A stretch of 36,141 nt of DNA from an uncultured beta proteobacterium (GTDB lineage Bacteria > Pseudomonadota > Gammaproteobacteria > Burkholderiales > Burkholderiaceae): contig CAIQUZ010000022.1 in NCBI GenBank assembly GCA_903875135.1, positions 1 through 36,141 of the forward strand, in the 5' to 3' direction. The notes under the pieces are model-generated. The model saw nothing but the letters and a program-made list of their open reading frames with translations. It was not told where the DNA came from and ran no database searches. Positions within the stretch are counted from its first letter, which is position 1; each line of letters begins with the position of its first letter. Below are positions 26,846 to 34,292 of the stretch, one piece after another. Made by a program: the position numbers and the translations under genes.

Positions 26846-27115
26846 GTGTTGATCAGCATTTTAGGCTTTGTGGCGGCTAGCTTAACTACCCTCGCCTTTC
26901 TTCCACAAACCTTGCAGTCATGGAAAACACGGGATCTTTCTGGCATCTCACTGTCGATGTATTCTTTATTCACGGCAGGGGTGATTCTATGGATTATTTA
27001 TGCAATCTATATCGACAGTTGGCCAGTCCTAGTGGCCAATGTCTTCACTTTAGGAATGTCGAGCTCAATGCTCTATTTAAAGATTGCGTCCCTTAAAAAA
27101 GACGCTCAAAAATAA
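26846..27115 (+). CDS. SemiSWEET family sugar transporter
   Basis: From a GTG at 26846 the protein has 89 residues and three membrane helices, the size of a SemiSWEET half-transporter that works as a dimer. The PQ motif in LAFLPQTLQSWKTRDLSGIS, and VLVANVFTL in the third helix, are diagnostic. AGAGAG lies seven bases before the GTG. Earlier TTG codons (from 26780) would add a polar N-terminus not expected in the family. Substrates are usually small sugars. It overlaps the 3' end of yaeQ by 23 bases. Confidence 0.88.
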   Translation: MLISILGFVAASLTTLAFLPQTLQSWKTRDLSGISLSMYSLFTAGVILWIIYAIYIDSWPVLVANVFTLGMSSSMLYLKIASLKKDAQK

Positions 27116-27653
27116 TTTCCACACTTTGCTGGCCATTACTCATCAGACAATGCCCTTCCTGAATTGTTGCCTGTAACTGCATGGACCTTTCGGCCATTAA
27201 TGCTAAAGCCTGAGACTGTTCTGCAGGTACTTGGTGGATCTCTAAGTTCGATAATCGCGCAATTTTGTTTTCGATACTCTTAAACCAGACATGCGTTGCA
27301 TGATGGTATGGATAGACATACACCATTTTGGATTTTCCACAGGCTTTTAATATGGGGCGCTCTTCTGGAAGACCAACCTCAATCCATACTTTAATCTGGT
27401 CAGTAAAGTCTTTCAACCAGACATCGGGCTCCTGAGCATCAGATAAGCCAGCACCAAAAGCTAAAATCCCATCACCGTGACAAACGGTTTGTAATTGATG
27501 TGCCTGCATGGCCAGTGCGACTAAACGCATCATCATGCGCTCATCTGTTTCACTAGGGTGGCGCGCCAACGTTAAGGAATGATCAGCATAGTACCCATCG
27601 TCAATATTGGCGATCGCTAAGTTAACTTTATATATAGTGGACTTGATGGCCAT
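27093..27653 (-). CDS. yaeQ: YaeQ family protein
   Basis: The 186-residue protein starts MAIKSTIYKVNLAIANIDDG and contains the YaeQ signatures ARHPSETDERMMMRLVA and EPDVWLKD. YaeQ has a PD-(D/E)XK nuclease-like fold; a role in transcription elongation was once proposed and remains unsettled. The ATG at 27653 fits the family; the longer frame to 27746 would reach into the divergent Rieske gene leader. Its 3' end overlaps the SemiSWEET gene. Confidence 0.92.
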   Translation of the reverse strand: MAIKSTIYKVNLAIANIDDGYYADHSLTLARHPSETDERMMMRLVALAMQAHQLQTVCHGDGILAFGAGLSDAQEPDVWLKDFTDQIKVWIEVGLPEERPILKACGKSKMVYVYPYHHATHVWFKSIENKIARLSNLEIHQVPAEQSQALALMAERSMQLQATIQEGHCLMSNGQQSVEIIFERLF

Positions 27654-27754
27654 GACATGCCTAAAAAACCAAATTATGCACCTGATTAGAGATGCTTGGC
27701 CAATTTCCTGTCTCATTGGGTAAAATAGAGGTTTTATTTCAAGCACAATTTACT

Positions 27755-28072
27755 ATGGCAAATACCTGGACTGACCTAATGTCAATCGATGATACCTTTG
27801 AAGGTGAAGTCGTTCGCGTTGATACCGTAAACAACAATCTAGCTCTTTACAATGTGGGCGGTGCAGTCTTTTGTACCGATAACGTCTGTACCCATGGCAA
27901 TGCCTTGCTTTCTGATGGTTTTTTAGAGGGTCATGAGATCGAATGCCCATTCCATCAAGGTCGTTTTGATGTCCGCGATGGTCGGGTGACATGCGAACCA
28001 GCCACCAAACCCATGAAAACCTACCCAATCAAGGTCGAAGAAGGTCGTGTTTTTATTGATCTTACGGTGTAA
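27755..28072 (+). CDS. Rieske-type [2Fe-2S] ferredoxin
   Basis: The 105-residue protein is a stand-alone Rieske ferredoxin like the NdoA/BphF type. The cluster ligands are Cys45 and His47 in CTHGN, and Cys64 and His67 in CPFHQGRFD. No signal peptide or membrane anchor is present, so it is cytoplasmic. Such ferredoxins pass electrons to dioxygenases, but none is encoded nearby, so its partner is unknown. The ATG at 27755 is chosen over an upstream in-frame start. A TAAAAT (27721-27726) about 28 bases upstream may be its -10. Confidence 0.92.
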   Translation: MANTWTDLMSIDDTFEGEVVRVDTVNNNLALYNVGGAVFCTDNVCTHGNALLSDGFLEGHEIECPFHQGRFDVRDGRVTCEPATKPMKTYPIKVEEGRVFIDLTV

Positions 28073-28103
28073 AAGATTGCTCGCTTTTCCACCTAAACCC
28101 TAA

Positions 28104-28109
28104 TAAAAT
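28104..28109 (+). promoter_or_regulatory. -10-like hexamer six bases before the trhP start
   Basis: TAAAAT is followed by CAGGGT and then the ATG at 28116, a spacing that would start the message at the start codon. ACCCT (28097-28101) and AGGGT (28111-28115) can also pair around it. No -35 of good match is seen. Confidence 0.3.
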
Positions 28110-28115
28110 CAGGGT

Positions 28116-29414
28116 ATGAAAAAACCAGAACTCCTCGCTCCCGCCGGCAGTCGTGCCATGCTCGATACCGCTTTCGATTTTGGTGCTGATGCAATCTACG
28201 CTGGCCAACCACGCTACTCTTTACGAGTCAGAAATAATGACTTTGGTGATTTAGAGGTTCTCGCAGGTGGAATCAATCACGCTCATGCACTGGGTAAAAA
28301 ATTCTATCTGGTCTCCAATATCTTGCCACACGGTGGTAAAACAAGAACCTTTATACAAGATATGAGTCCTGTCATCGCCTTAAAACCCGACGCTTTAATT
28401 ATGTCTGACCCCGGACTCATCATGATGGTTCGTGAAACTTGGCCAGAGATGCCCATCCACTTATCCGTTCAAGCGAATACCGTGAACGGGGCTGCGGCAA
28501 AATTCTGGCATAAAGTAGGAATCACCAGAATAATTCTGTCCCGCGAATTATCCATGGATGAAATTGAATCTGTTCGCCAAGACTGCCCCGAAATGGAACT
28601 TGAAGTCTTTGTCCACGGCGCTCTGTGTATCGCCTACTCTGGACGCTGTCTACTATCGGGTTATTTTAGTCATCGTGACCCGAACCAGGGAGCTTGCACA
28701 AACTCTTGCCGCTGGGACTATAAAATTTACCCCGGTAACGAAGATGCTACTGGCGACATTTACTTGCTCGAAGAAGGTGGCAAAACCGATGCTTTAATGC
28801 CGATCGAAGAAGATATGCATGGTACCTATATTCTAAATTCGAAGGATTTACGTGCGATTGAACATATCGACCGACTAACCAAAATGGGTATCGACTCTTT
28901 TAAAATCGAGGGTCGAACCAAATCCCCCTATTACGTAGCAAGAACCTGCCAGTCCTACCGAACCGCCATCGATGATGCGGTAGCTGGTCGTCCCTTTCAG
29001 CCTGAATTATTAGGTCACCTCGAGGGTTTGGCGAACCGCGGCTATACCGATGGCTTCTACCAACGCCATCATGATGCAGATTATCAAAACTATCTCAAAG
29101 GCTTTTCTATTTCAGGTAGAAGTATGTATGTCGGTAATGTCCTCGAAATCGATCCCATCAAAGGGGTCAAAATTGAAGTGAAAAATCGTTTCGCTGTTGG
29201 CGATCGACTCGAAATCATTGAACCAAGTGGCAATACCGATGTTGTTATTGAAGCACTGTGGAATCTCGATGGTAAATCCATTCAGGTGGCTCCTGGAGCT
29301 GGTCATGTGGTGTACGCAAAGATTCCTTGCCAGTCCTCCGCCGCCTATATCGCTCGCTACATCCAAGTCAATAAAACATCGCCCTTAGAGCTTATTTCCG
29401 TTCAAACTGTCTAA
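28116..29414 (+). CDS. trhP: Peptidase U32 family tRNA hydroxylation protein TrhP (YegQ)
   Basis: The 432-residue protein starts KKPELLAPAGSRAMLDTAF, the U32 family hallmark. It keeps the Cys-rich centre GRCLLSGYFSHRDPNQGAC with TNSCRWDY, then FKIEGRTKSPYY. In E. coli TrhP makes 5-hydroxyuridine at tRNA position 34 with prephenate as a co-substrate, probably using an Fe-S cluster held by these cysteines. The length fits YegQ (about 450) rather than longer U32 paralogues. Its last 30 bases overlap the higA-like gene on the other strand. Confidence 0.92.
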   Translation: MKKPELLAPAGSRAMLDTAFDFGADAIYAGQPRYSLRVRNNDFGDLEVLAGGINHAHALGKKFYLVSNILPHGGKTRTFIQDMSPVIALKPDALIMSDPGLIMMVRETWPEMPIHLSVQANTVNGAAAKFWHKVGITRIILSRELSMDEIESVRQDCPEMELEVFVHGALCIAYSGRCLLSGYFSHRDPNQGACTNSCRWDYKIYPGNEDATGDIYLLEEGGKTDALMPIEEDMHGTYILNSKDLRAIEHIDRLTKMGIDSFKIEGRTKSPYYVARTCQSYRTAIDDAVAGRPFQPELLGHLEGLANRGYTDGFYQRHHDADYQNYLKGFSISGRSMYVGNVLEIDPIKGVKIEVKNRFAVGDRLEIIEPSGNTDVVIEALWNLDGKSIQVAPGAGHVVYAKIPCQSSAAYIARYIQVNKTSPLELISVQTV

Positions 29415-29669
29415 TTTTTTACGCGCATCATACGATGCCTGCATATCTAACCAATGCTGGCTTTTGATACCAAAGATACGGGCTAAATTTTCTGCTAATT
29501 CAGGGGTGATGGCTTGCTGACCAACAATAATTTCACACGCCATTTTTTCAGATACTTGCATCGCAACCGCAAACTGAAAGATAGTTTGGCCACTAGCTTG
29601 TAAAAATTCTTCTCGAATAAACTCTCCCGGATGTATTTCTGAGGAGAATATAGTTTGTGATATTTTCAT
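29385..29669 (-). CDS. HigA-type antitoxin-like XRE DNA-binding protein (no toxin partner)
   Basis: The 94-residue protein has the HigA/VapI pattern HPGEFIREEFLQASGQT, a helix-turn-helix around residues 28-65 (ITPELAENLARIFG) and the closing SQHWLDMQASYD. HigA antitoxins normally neutralise and co-repress a HigB toxin encoded just upstream. Here only 137 bases lie between it and the next gene, too little for HigB, and none is found on the other side. No Shine-Dalgarno precedes the ATG. It is probably an orphan regulator or a remnant. Confidence 0.85.
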   Translation of the reverse strand: MKISQTIFSSEIHPGEFIREEFLQASGQTIFQFAVAMQVSEKMACEIIVGQQAITPELAENLARIFGIKSQHWLDMQASYDARKKLDSLNGNKL

Positions 29670-29714
29670 AATCTATATTTTATAAAACTATCCGTCAATG
29701 ATTGAACTATTTCC

Positions 29715-29730
29715 ACACTTATAAAAGTGT
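29715..29730. promoter_or_regulatory. Inverted repeat ACACTT-ATAA-AAGTGT
   Basis: A perfect dyad with 6-base arms lies 45 bases upstream of the higA-like start and 77 bases before the DUF3833 gene. It is a candidate operator for the HigA-like protein. Confidence 0.35.
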
Positions 29731-29755
29731 TATTACGTCGATAGACTTTTAGCAG

Positions 29756-29771
29756 CAAATGAGATCATTTG
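29756..29771. promoter_or_regulatory. Inverted repeat CAAATG-AGAT-CATTTG next to an extended -10
   Basis: The dyad has 6-base arms. It is followed at once by TCATAAT, giving the extended -10 form TG-T-CATAAT, so a bound protein would cover a DUF3833 promoter. Confidence 0.35.
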
Positions 29772-29806
29772 TCATAATGGTTATCTAACTAACAGAGGAG
29801 TATCCT

Positions 29807-30364
29807 ATGCGGCGACAAATCCATTCCATCACTTTTAAATGCCTTGCCTTAGGAATCGTGTTGCTTCTTGCTTCTTGCTCAAGTACGAAAATTGAGGAAT
29901 ATGCAAATGAAACTCCCGTTCTCAATCTTGCAGAGTACTTTAATGGCAAGACGCATGCCTATGGTATTTTTACCGATCGTGGCGGTAAGGTCGTTAAGCG
30001 CTTCACTGTTGAAATTGTCTCAAATTGGAAAACCATCAATGGCGTCAACACGGGTACCCTTGACGAATCTTTTCAGTACTCTGATGGGACAACTCAACAA
30101 CGAATTTGGACCATCAAAGAAATTGCTCCCCATCAATATGAAGGAACGGCAGCTGATGTTGTCGGTGTGGCTATTGGCAAATCCTCAGGCAATGCACTCA
30201 ATTGGAAATACACTCTGCTGCTGCCTGTCGATGGCAAAAATATTGAAGTGCAATTTAATGACTGGATGTATCTGGTTAATTCGCAAGTGATGCTCAACCG
30301 CGCACAAATGACAAAATTTGGTATCTACCTAGGTGAAGTGACCTTATCCTTTACGAAAGACTAA
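29807..30364 (+). CDS. DUF3833 family lipoprotein
   Basis: This 185-residue protein has a lipobox LASC (the lipid Cys is followed by Ser-Ser-Thr) and a beta-rich domain. Family features are FNGKTHAYGIFTDRGGKVVKRF, FQYSDGTTQQRIW and a DWMYLV segment. The function is unknown. In other proteobacteria DUF3833 and DUF2878 genes often stand near cyclopropane/furan fatty acid genes (recalled); here only the DUF2878 neighbour is present. GAGGAG gives a strong ribosome-binding site. Confidence 0.87.
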   Translation: MRRQIHSITFKCLALGIVLLLASCSSTKIEEYANETPVLNLAEYFNGKTHAYGIFTDRGGKVVKRFTVEIVSNWKTINGVNTGTLDESFQYSDGTTQQRIWTIKEIAPHQYEGTAADVVGVAIGKSSGNALNWKYTLLLPVDGKNIEVQFNDWMYLVNSQVMLNRAQMTKFGIYLGEVTLSFTKD

Positions 30365-30366
30365 GC

Positions 30367-30897
30367 ATGTATTTTTGGTGGATGATTATCGGCTTTCAAT
30401 TAGTCTGGTTTGCCTGCGCCTGGGGCATCAGTCACCATTACCCGTTGTTGCCATTGCTACTGAGTATGGTTTATCTCAACACCTTCATGTCAAAACAATC
30501 GGATAAAAAAATAGCCTATCTTTTTTTAGGCAAATTTCTGCTCTGTGGCTTGATCGCTGATAGTCTCATTAGTGGTCTTGGGTTAATGACGTACATGAGT
30601 GCTTATCCATCACCCTTTGCATGGCTTCAACCTTGGTGGCTTTCACTACTCTGGCTATGTTTCGCAGCCAGTGCCAAATCCTCTTTCTCTTGGCTAGAAC
30701 AACGCCGTTCTCTCGCCGTCGCTTTAGGAATGATTGCAGGGCCCATTGCCTACCTATCTGGACAAAAATTCGGGGTATTTATCGATATCCACCCCTTAGG
30801 TTTTGCTCTTCTCAGTGTTTTTTGGGGAGCTATTATGTGGCTCCTTGTAAAACAACTTCCCTCACTACCGAATCACCTACAATACAAACATCAATGA
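30367..30897 (+). CDS. DUF2878 family membrane protein
   Basis: The 176-residue protein has about five membrane helices. Features that fit DUF2878 are the N-terminal FQLVWFACAWG, the loop around ADSLISGLGLM and AGPIAYLSGQKFG. The function is unknown. It starts two bases after the DUF3833 stop, so the two are coupled and probably work together at the cell envelope. A TctC gene follows after 25 bases. Confidence 0.8.
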   Translation: MYFWWMIIGFQLVWFACAWGISHHYPLLPLLLSMVYLNTFMSKQSDKKIAYLFLGKFLLCGLIADSLISGLGLMTYMSAYPSPFAWLQPWWLSLLWLCFAASAKSSFSWLEQRRSLAVALGMIAGPIAYLSGQKFGVFIDIHPLGFALLSVFWGAIMWLLVKQLPSLPNHLQYKHQ

Positions 30898-30922
30898 GTG
30901 ACATTTAAAAAAAGGGGATTGT

Positions 30923-31888
30923 ATGCTGCTGAAAAAGTTATTAAGTCTATCTTTATGCATCCTGGCGATGGGGCAAGTATTCGCAGCAGATGATTGGCCC
31001 AACCGAAAAGCCATTCGTCTTATTTCTGTATTCCCCCCTGGTGGCTCAGTCGATGCTGTAGCAAGAGTCCTCGCCCCGGCTTTACAAGCAGAACTCAAAC
31101 AGACAGTGATTGTTGAAAATATCGGTGGTGCTTCTGGAGTGATCGGTACGAATACCTTAGCTCATGCTGAGCCGGATGGTTATACTTTCGCGGTCGTATT
31201 TGATACCCATGGTGTCAATCAAGCCCTGAAAGATAAAATGCCGTATGACACCTTAAAAGATATCGCGCAAGTCACGCTGATTGGCACTTCCCCAATGTTA
31301 ATTGCCGCTAGTAAAAAATCTGGCATTACTAGCTTTAAAGAACTTACCCAGGCATCAAAATCAGGAACACCCTTTAACTATGGCTCGATTGGCACAGGTA
31401 GCCTTGGACATCTTGCCATGGCATCTTTGGCAAAAAAATTAAACTTTGAATGGACGCACATCCCTTATCGTGGGGGAGGTCCTCTGATGGCAGATGCACT
31501 CGCCGGTCATATTGACATCGCCGTGGGCTCTTTATATTTAATTAAACCCCATGTTGATACAGACCGCGTCATTCCTTTGGCAATTACCAGTCCAAAAAGA
31601 AATAAAGAATTACCGAATGTACCTACCATCTCCGAAAGTGGCTTTCCAGGATTTGATGCGCCTGCTTGGTGGGGAGTGATTGCTCCCATCAAAACCTCTC
31701 CGGAAACGATTGCCAAAATGAATCAAGCAATTATTACCGTTCTCAAAAAACCAGAGATCTCCAAAAAATTGAACGACCAAGGAATTGATCTCATCGCTGG
31801 CGGCCCAGAAGTATTTGACCCTTTCTTGAGAAAGCAAATGAATACTTGGGGTAAATTTGTGCGAGAAAACAAAATCAAGGAAGAATAA
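30923..31888 (+). CDS. Tripartite tricarboxylate transporter substrate-binding protein (TctC/Bug family)
   Basis: The 321-residue protein has a signal peptide (cleavage near VFA-ADDW). The Bug fold is clear: PNRKAIRLISVFPPGGSVD, ENIGGASGVIGTN, FNYGSIGTGSLGHLA, HIPYRGGGPLMADALAGHID and NVPTISESGFPGFDAPAWWG. Such periplasmic proteins bind carboxylates or similar small compounds, usually for TctAB permeases. No tctA or tctB lies nearby; an MFS gene follows after ten bases. Orphan Bug proteins are common in Burkholderiales. AAAGGGG precedes the ATG. Confidence 0.95.
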   Translation: MLLKKLLSLSLCILAMGQVFAADDWPNRKAIRLISVFPPGGSVDAVARVLAPALQAELKQTVIVENIGGASGVIGTNTLAHAEPDGYTFAVVFDTHGVNQALKDKMPYDTLKDIAQVTLIGTSPMLIAASKKSGITSFKELTQASKSGTPFNYGSIGTGSLGHLAMASLAKKLNFEWTHIPYRGGGPLMADALAGHIDIAVGSLYLIKPHVDTDRVIPLAITSPKRNKELPNVPTISESGFPGFDAPAWWGVIAPIKTSPETIAKMNQAIITVLKKPEISKKLNDQGIDLIAGGPEVFDPFLRKQMNTWGKFVRENKIKEE

Positions 31889-31898
31889 ATTATCCTCT

Positions 31899-33119
31899 AT
31901 GTCCTTATTTAAAGAAAAACCCTATCTTGTTCAAGTGGCCGCTGCAGTGGCCATTTTTGCGTTGATTTTTGGCGTACGTCAATCCGTACCGATGTTTTTT
32001 AGCTCCATCAATACTCACACAGGACTGGGTATTGTTGCGGTTAGCTTAGCCTTCGCTTGTGGTCAACTCGCTTGGGGGACTTTTCAACCCATTGCTGGGG
32101 CGATTTCCGATAAGTACGGTACCGAGAAAGCTTTACTGATTGGTATTATGATGTGCGTTACCGGCACTCTGCTCATCCCCTATGCCACATCACAATTTGG
32201 ACTGATTATGACCATCGGCATTTTATCGGCTGGTGGCGCAGGTTTTGCAGGTAACTCTGTACTCATGTCGGCGGTAAATCGTTTTGTTCCTCCGGGTAAA
32301 GGCGGCATGTACGCCGGCTTTGTCAATGCCGGTGGCTCCGTGGGTCAATTTATCATGGCGCCAATGGCAGGATGGTTAATTGTGAGTAGCGGCTGGGAAA
32401 ACGGGCTGACATATATCGCTCTATTTTGCCTAATTACCATCCCCTTATCACTCTTACTGCGAGGTAAAAAAGTCGCCCCTATAATCGATCCTCTTGCACC
32501 ACCGCCACCGAACTTTCAACAAAGCATCGCACTCGCCTTTCGCACCCCGAGTTATTTAATGCTCAACGGTGGCTTTTTTGTGTGCGGTTTCCATGTGGCA
32601 TTTATCGCTACCCATATGCCCGGTGTGATCGCTTTGTGTGGTTTACCACCCACCTTTACGGGCTGGGCGCTAGCAACTATTGGCTTATTTAATATTATCG
32701 GTAGTCTTGGTGCTGGTTGGATCACAACAAAAATACCGATGAAATTGCTCCTCAGTTATATTTACGCCGCTCGTGGCCTCATCGTTATTCTCTTCATCCT
32801 CGGGCCTAAAACAGAGTTAACCGTTCTACTATTTGCGGCAACTTTAGGATTAACTTACTTATCAACAGTTCCTCCAACAGCAGGCCTGGTGGCAAAAATG
32901 TTTGGTCCCAAATACATGGGTACCCTGTTTGGTATCGTTCTTTTTACCCACCAAATTGGTGGCTTCTTAGGTGCTTTTTTAGGCGGCAAAGTCTATCAAT
33001 CGACTGGTAACTACAACTGGGTCTGGTACATGGATATCATGCTCGCTGTCTTTGCAGCTCTCATCCACCTACCAATCCAAGAAAAAGCCGTCAATTACGC
33101 GGCCCCCAAAACGGCGTAA
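31899..33119 (+). CDS. Major facilitator superfamily transporter
   Basis: The 406-residue protein has 12 predicted membrane helices with the MFS loop motif DKYGTEKAL between helices 2 and 3, and a central polar loop near residues 200-220. It resembles the oxalate/formate-like and monocarboxylate MFS branch. It lies ten bases after the tctC-like gene, so a shared substrate is possible. The ATG at 31899 is preferred; an in-frame start at 31857 would overlap tctC. The stop abuts the stop of the convergent LprI-like gene. Confidence 0.88.
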   Translation: MSLFKEKPYLVQVAAAVAIFALIFGVRQSVPMFFSSINTHTGLGIVAVSLAFACGQLAWGTFQPIAGAISDKYGTEKALLIGIMMCVTGTLLIPYATSQFGLIMTIGILSAGGAGFAGNSVLMSAVNRFVPPGKGGMYAGFVNAGGSVGQFIMAPMAGWLIVSSGWENGLTYIALFCLITIPLSLLLRGKKVAPIIDPLAPPPPNFQQSIALAFRTPSYLMLNGGFFVCGFHVAFIATHMPGVIALCGLPPTFTGWALATIGLFNIIGSLGAGWITTKIPMKLLLSYIYAARGLIVILFILGPKTELTVLLFAATLGLTYLSTVPPTAGLVAKMFGPKYMGTLFGIVLFTHQIGGFLGAFLGGKVYQSTGNYNWVWYMDIMLAVFAALIHLPIQEKAVNYAAPKTA

Positions 33120-34178
33120 TTAATGCTCGTATGGTTTTTTCATACTAGAAATGATGGACTTGGCATCCTCAGTTAAATAGGCACGTAATTTTATCCAAGG
33201 AATGAGTACCGACGGTATTCCGGCTGCGTATGCGGCAACTTCATAAGGACTAAAGGTGAACTCAAGCCCTTCTTGATAAAAATTCCAATGGTCAATGCGT
33301 TGAATCGAAGGTAAGACTTCTTTAGGAGAATTGATCAGAATCATGTCAGGCACATTTTTTAGTAAGCCTTGATACACTTCGTTTGCGACCAAACTTGGCC
33401 AAGGCCCCTGCAAAATATCAGAGGTCATCAGTTCTCGCCCCTTCGAGATGGACCAATGAGAATGACTCAACGCTGAATTACCATGAGCCCCAAAACTATT
33501 AAAATAATAAATCGATTCCAAACTCATCACATCAGATCCTGAATCTTCTAATTTCAGCCATAAAAATGTATCCATATCATTTTCATTGAGCGCCGTTTTT
33601 TGACTGCCCCCTACTTTTTTATATTGGGTAACAATCCATTGATTGATGAGTTGAGCTCGTCTCTGGTCATCCACGGATAAACCTTCTAGCTCAATCTGTG
33701 GATAAATCAGTTGATGCTGTACTTTTTTCACCCACTCCGGAACCGCCTGCATGTCTGCCGTCGAATGACTATAACGGGCCACAGAAAATACTTTCCAATG
33801 ATTATGGATCACTCGGATAGGCAACTCCTTGATGCGTCGCTCATACTCATACTTTGCACATTGTGCAAACTCTTCGGATTGATAATGACCTTGTTTGGCG
33901 TCATAAGTTCTTAAACAAGCTTGAGGCCAATAACTGAGCCATTGTCGTTGACTATTAAGAAAGGTCGCTCGATTGACTGGGGATAATTGACGATAGTTCT
34001 CTTGATAGATTGTTCCCATCTGCTCATCCAATGCAGAAATCACCGGGTCACGACAGACAAATCGATCAATATCTCTCGTTACATTGCTAGCACTACAGTC
34101 AAAACTAGCTGCCTGTGTATGTATCGTTAATACGATCATCCAAGCGAAGAAAAAGAAATATGAAAAAGTACGTTTCAT
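33120..34178 (-). CDS. Secreted protein with LprI-like and DUF3298 domains
   Basis: The 352-residue protein has a signal peptide (residues 1-23). An LprI-like domain follows (about 25-115), with Cys28, Cys42, Cys88 and Cys107 and the motif VISALDEQMGTIYQENYRQL. That domain is named after a lysozyme inhibitor. The C-terminal half (about 150-340) resembles DUF3298/RsiV-type domains, with LESIYYFNSFGAHGN and EGLEFTFSPYEVAAYAAG. RsiV binds lysozyme in Bacillus, so a role in lysozyme defence or envelope sensing is a reasonable guess. It diverges from the second MFS gene. Confidence 0.8.
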   Translation of the reverse strand: MKRTFSYFFFFAWMIVLTIHTQAASFDCSASNVTRDIDRFVCRDPVISALDEQMGTIYQENYRQLSPVNRATFLNSQRQWLSYWPQACLRTYDAKQGHYQSEEFAQCAKYEYERRIKELPIRVIHNHWKVFSVARYSHSTADMQAVPEWVKKVQHQLIYPQIELEGLSVDDQRRAQLINQWIVTQYKKVGGSQKTALNENDMDTFLWLKLEDSGSDVMSLESIYYFNSFGAHGNSALSHSHWSISKGRELMTSDILQGPWPSLVANEVYQGLLKNVPDMILINSPKEVLPSIQRIDHWNFYQEGLEFTFSPYEVAAYAAGIPSVLIPWIKLRAYLTEDAKSIISSMKKPYEH

Positions 34179-34292
34179 TTAGTTTTTGAAAAAAATATGT
34201 AAGTAAGCCACTAGGATACCTTGGATTTAATCGATATTGAAGACGCATTCCTAACTATGCTAACCTTACCTAACTCAATTCTTATAAAACAC

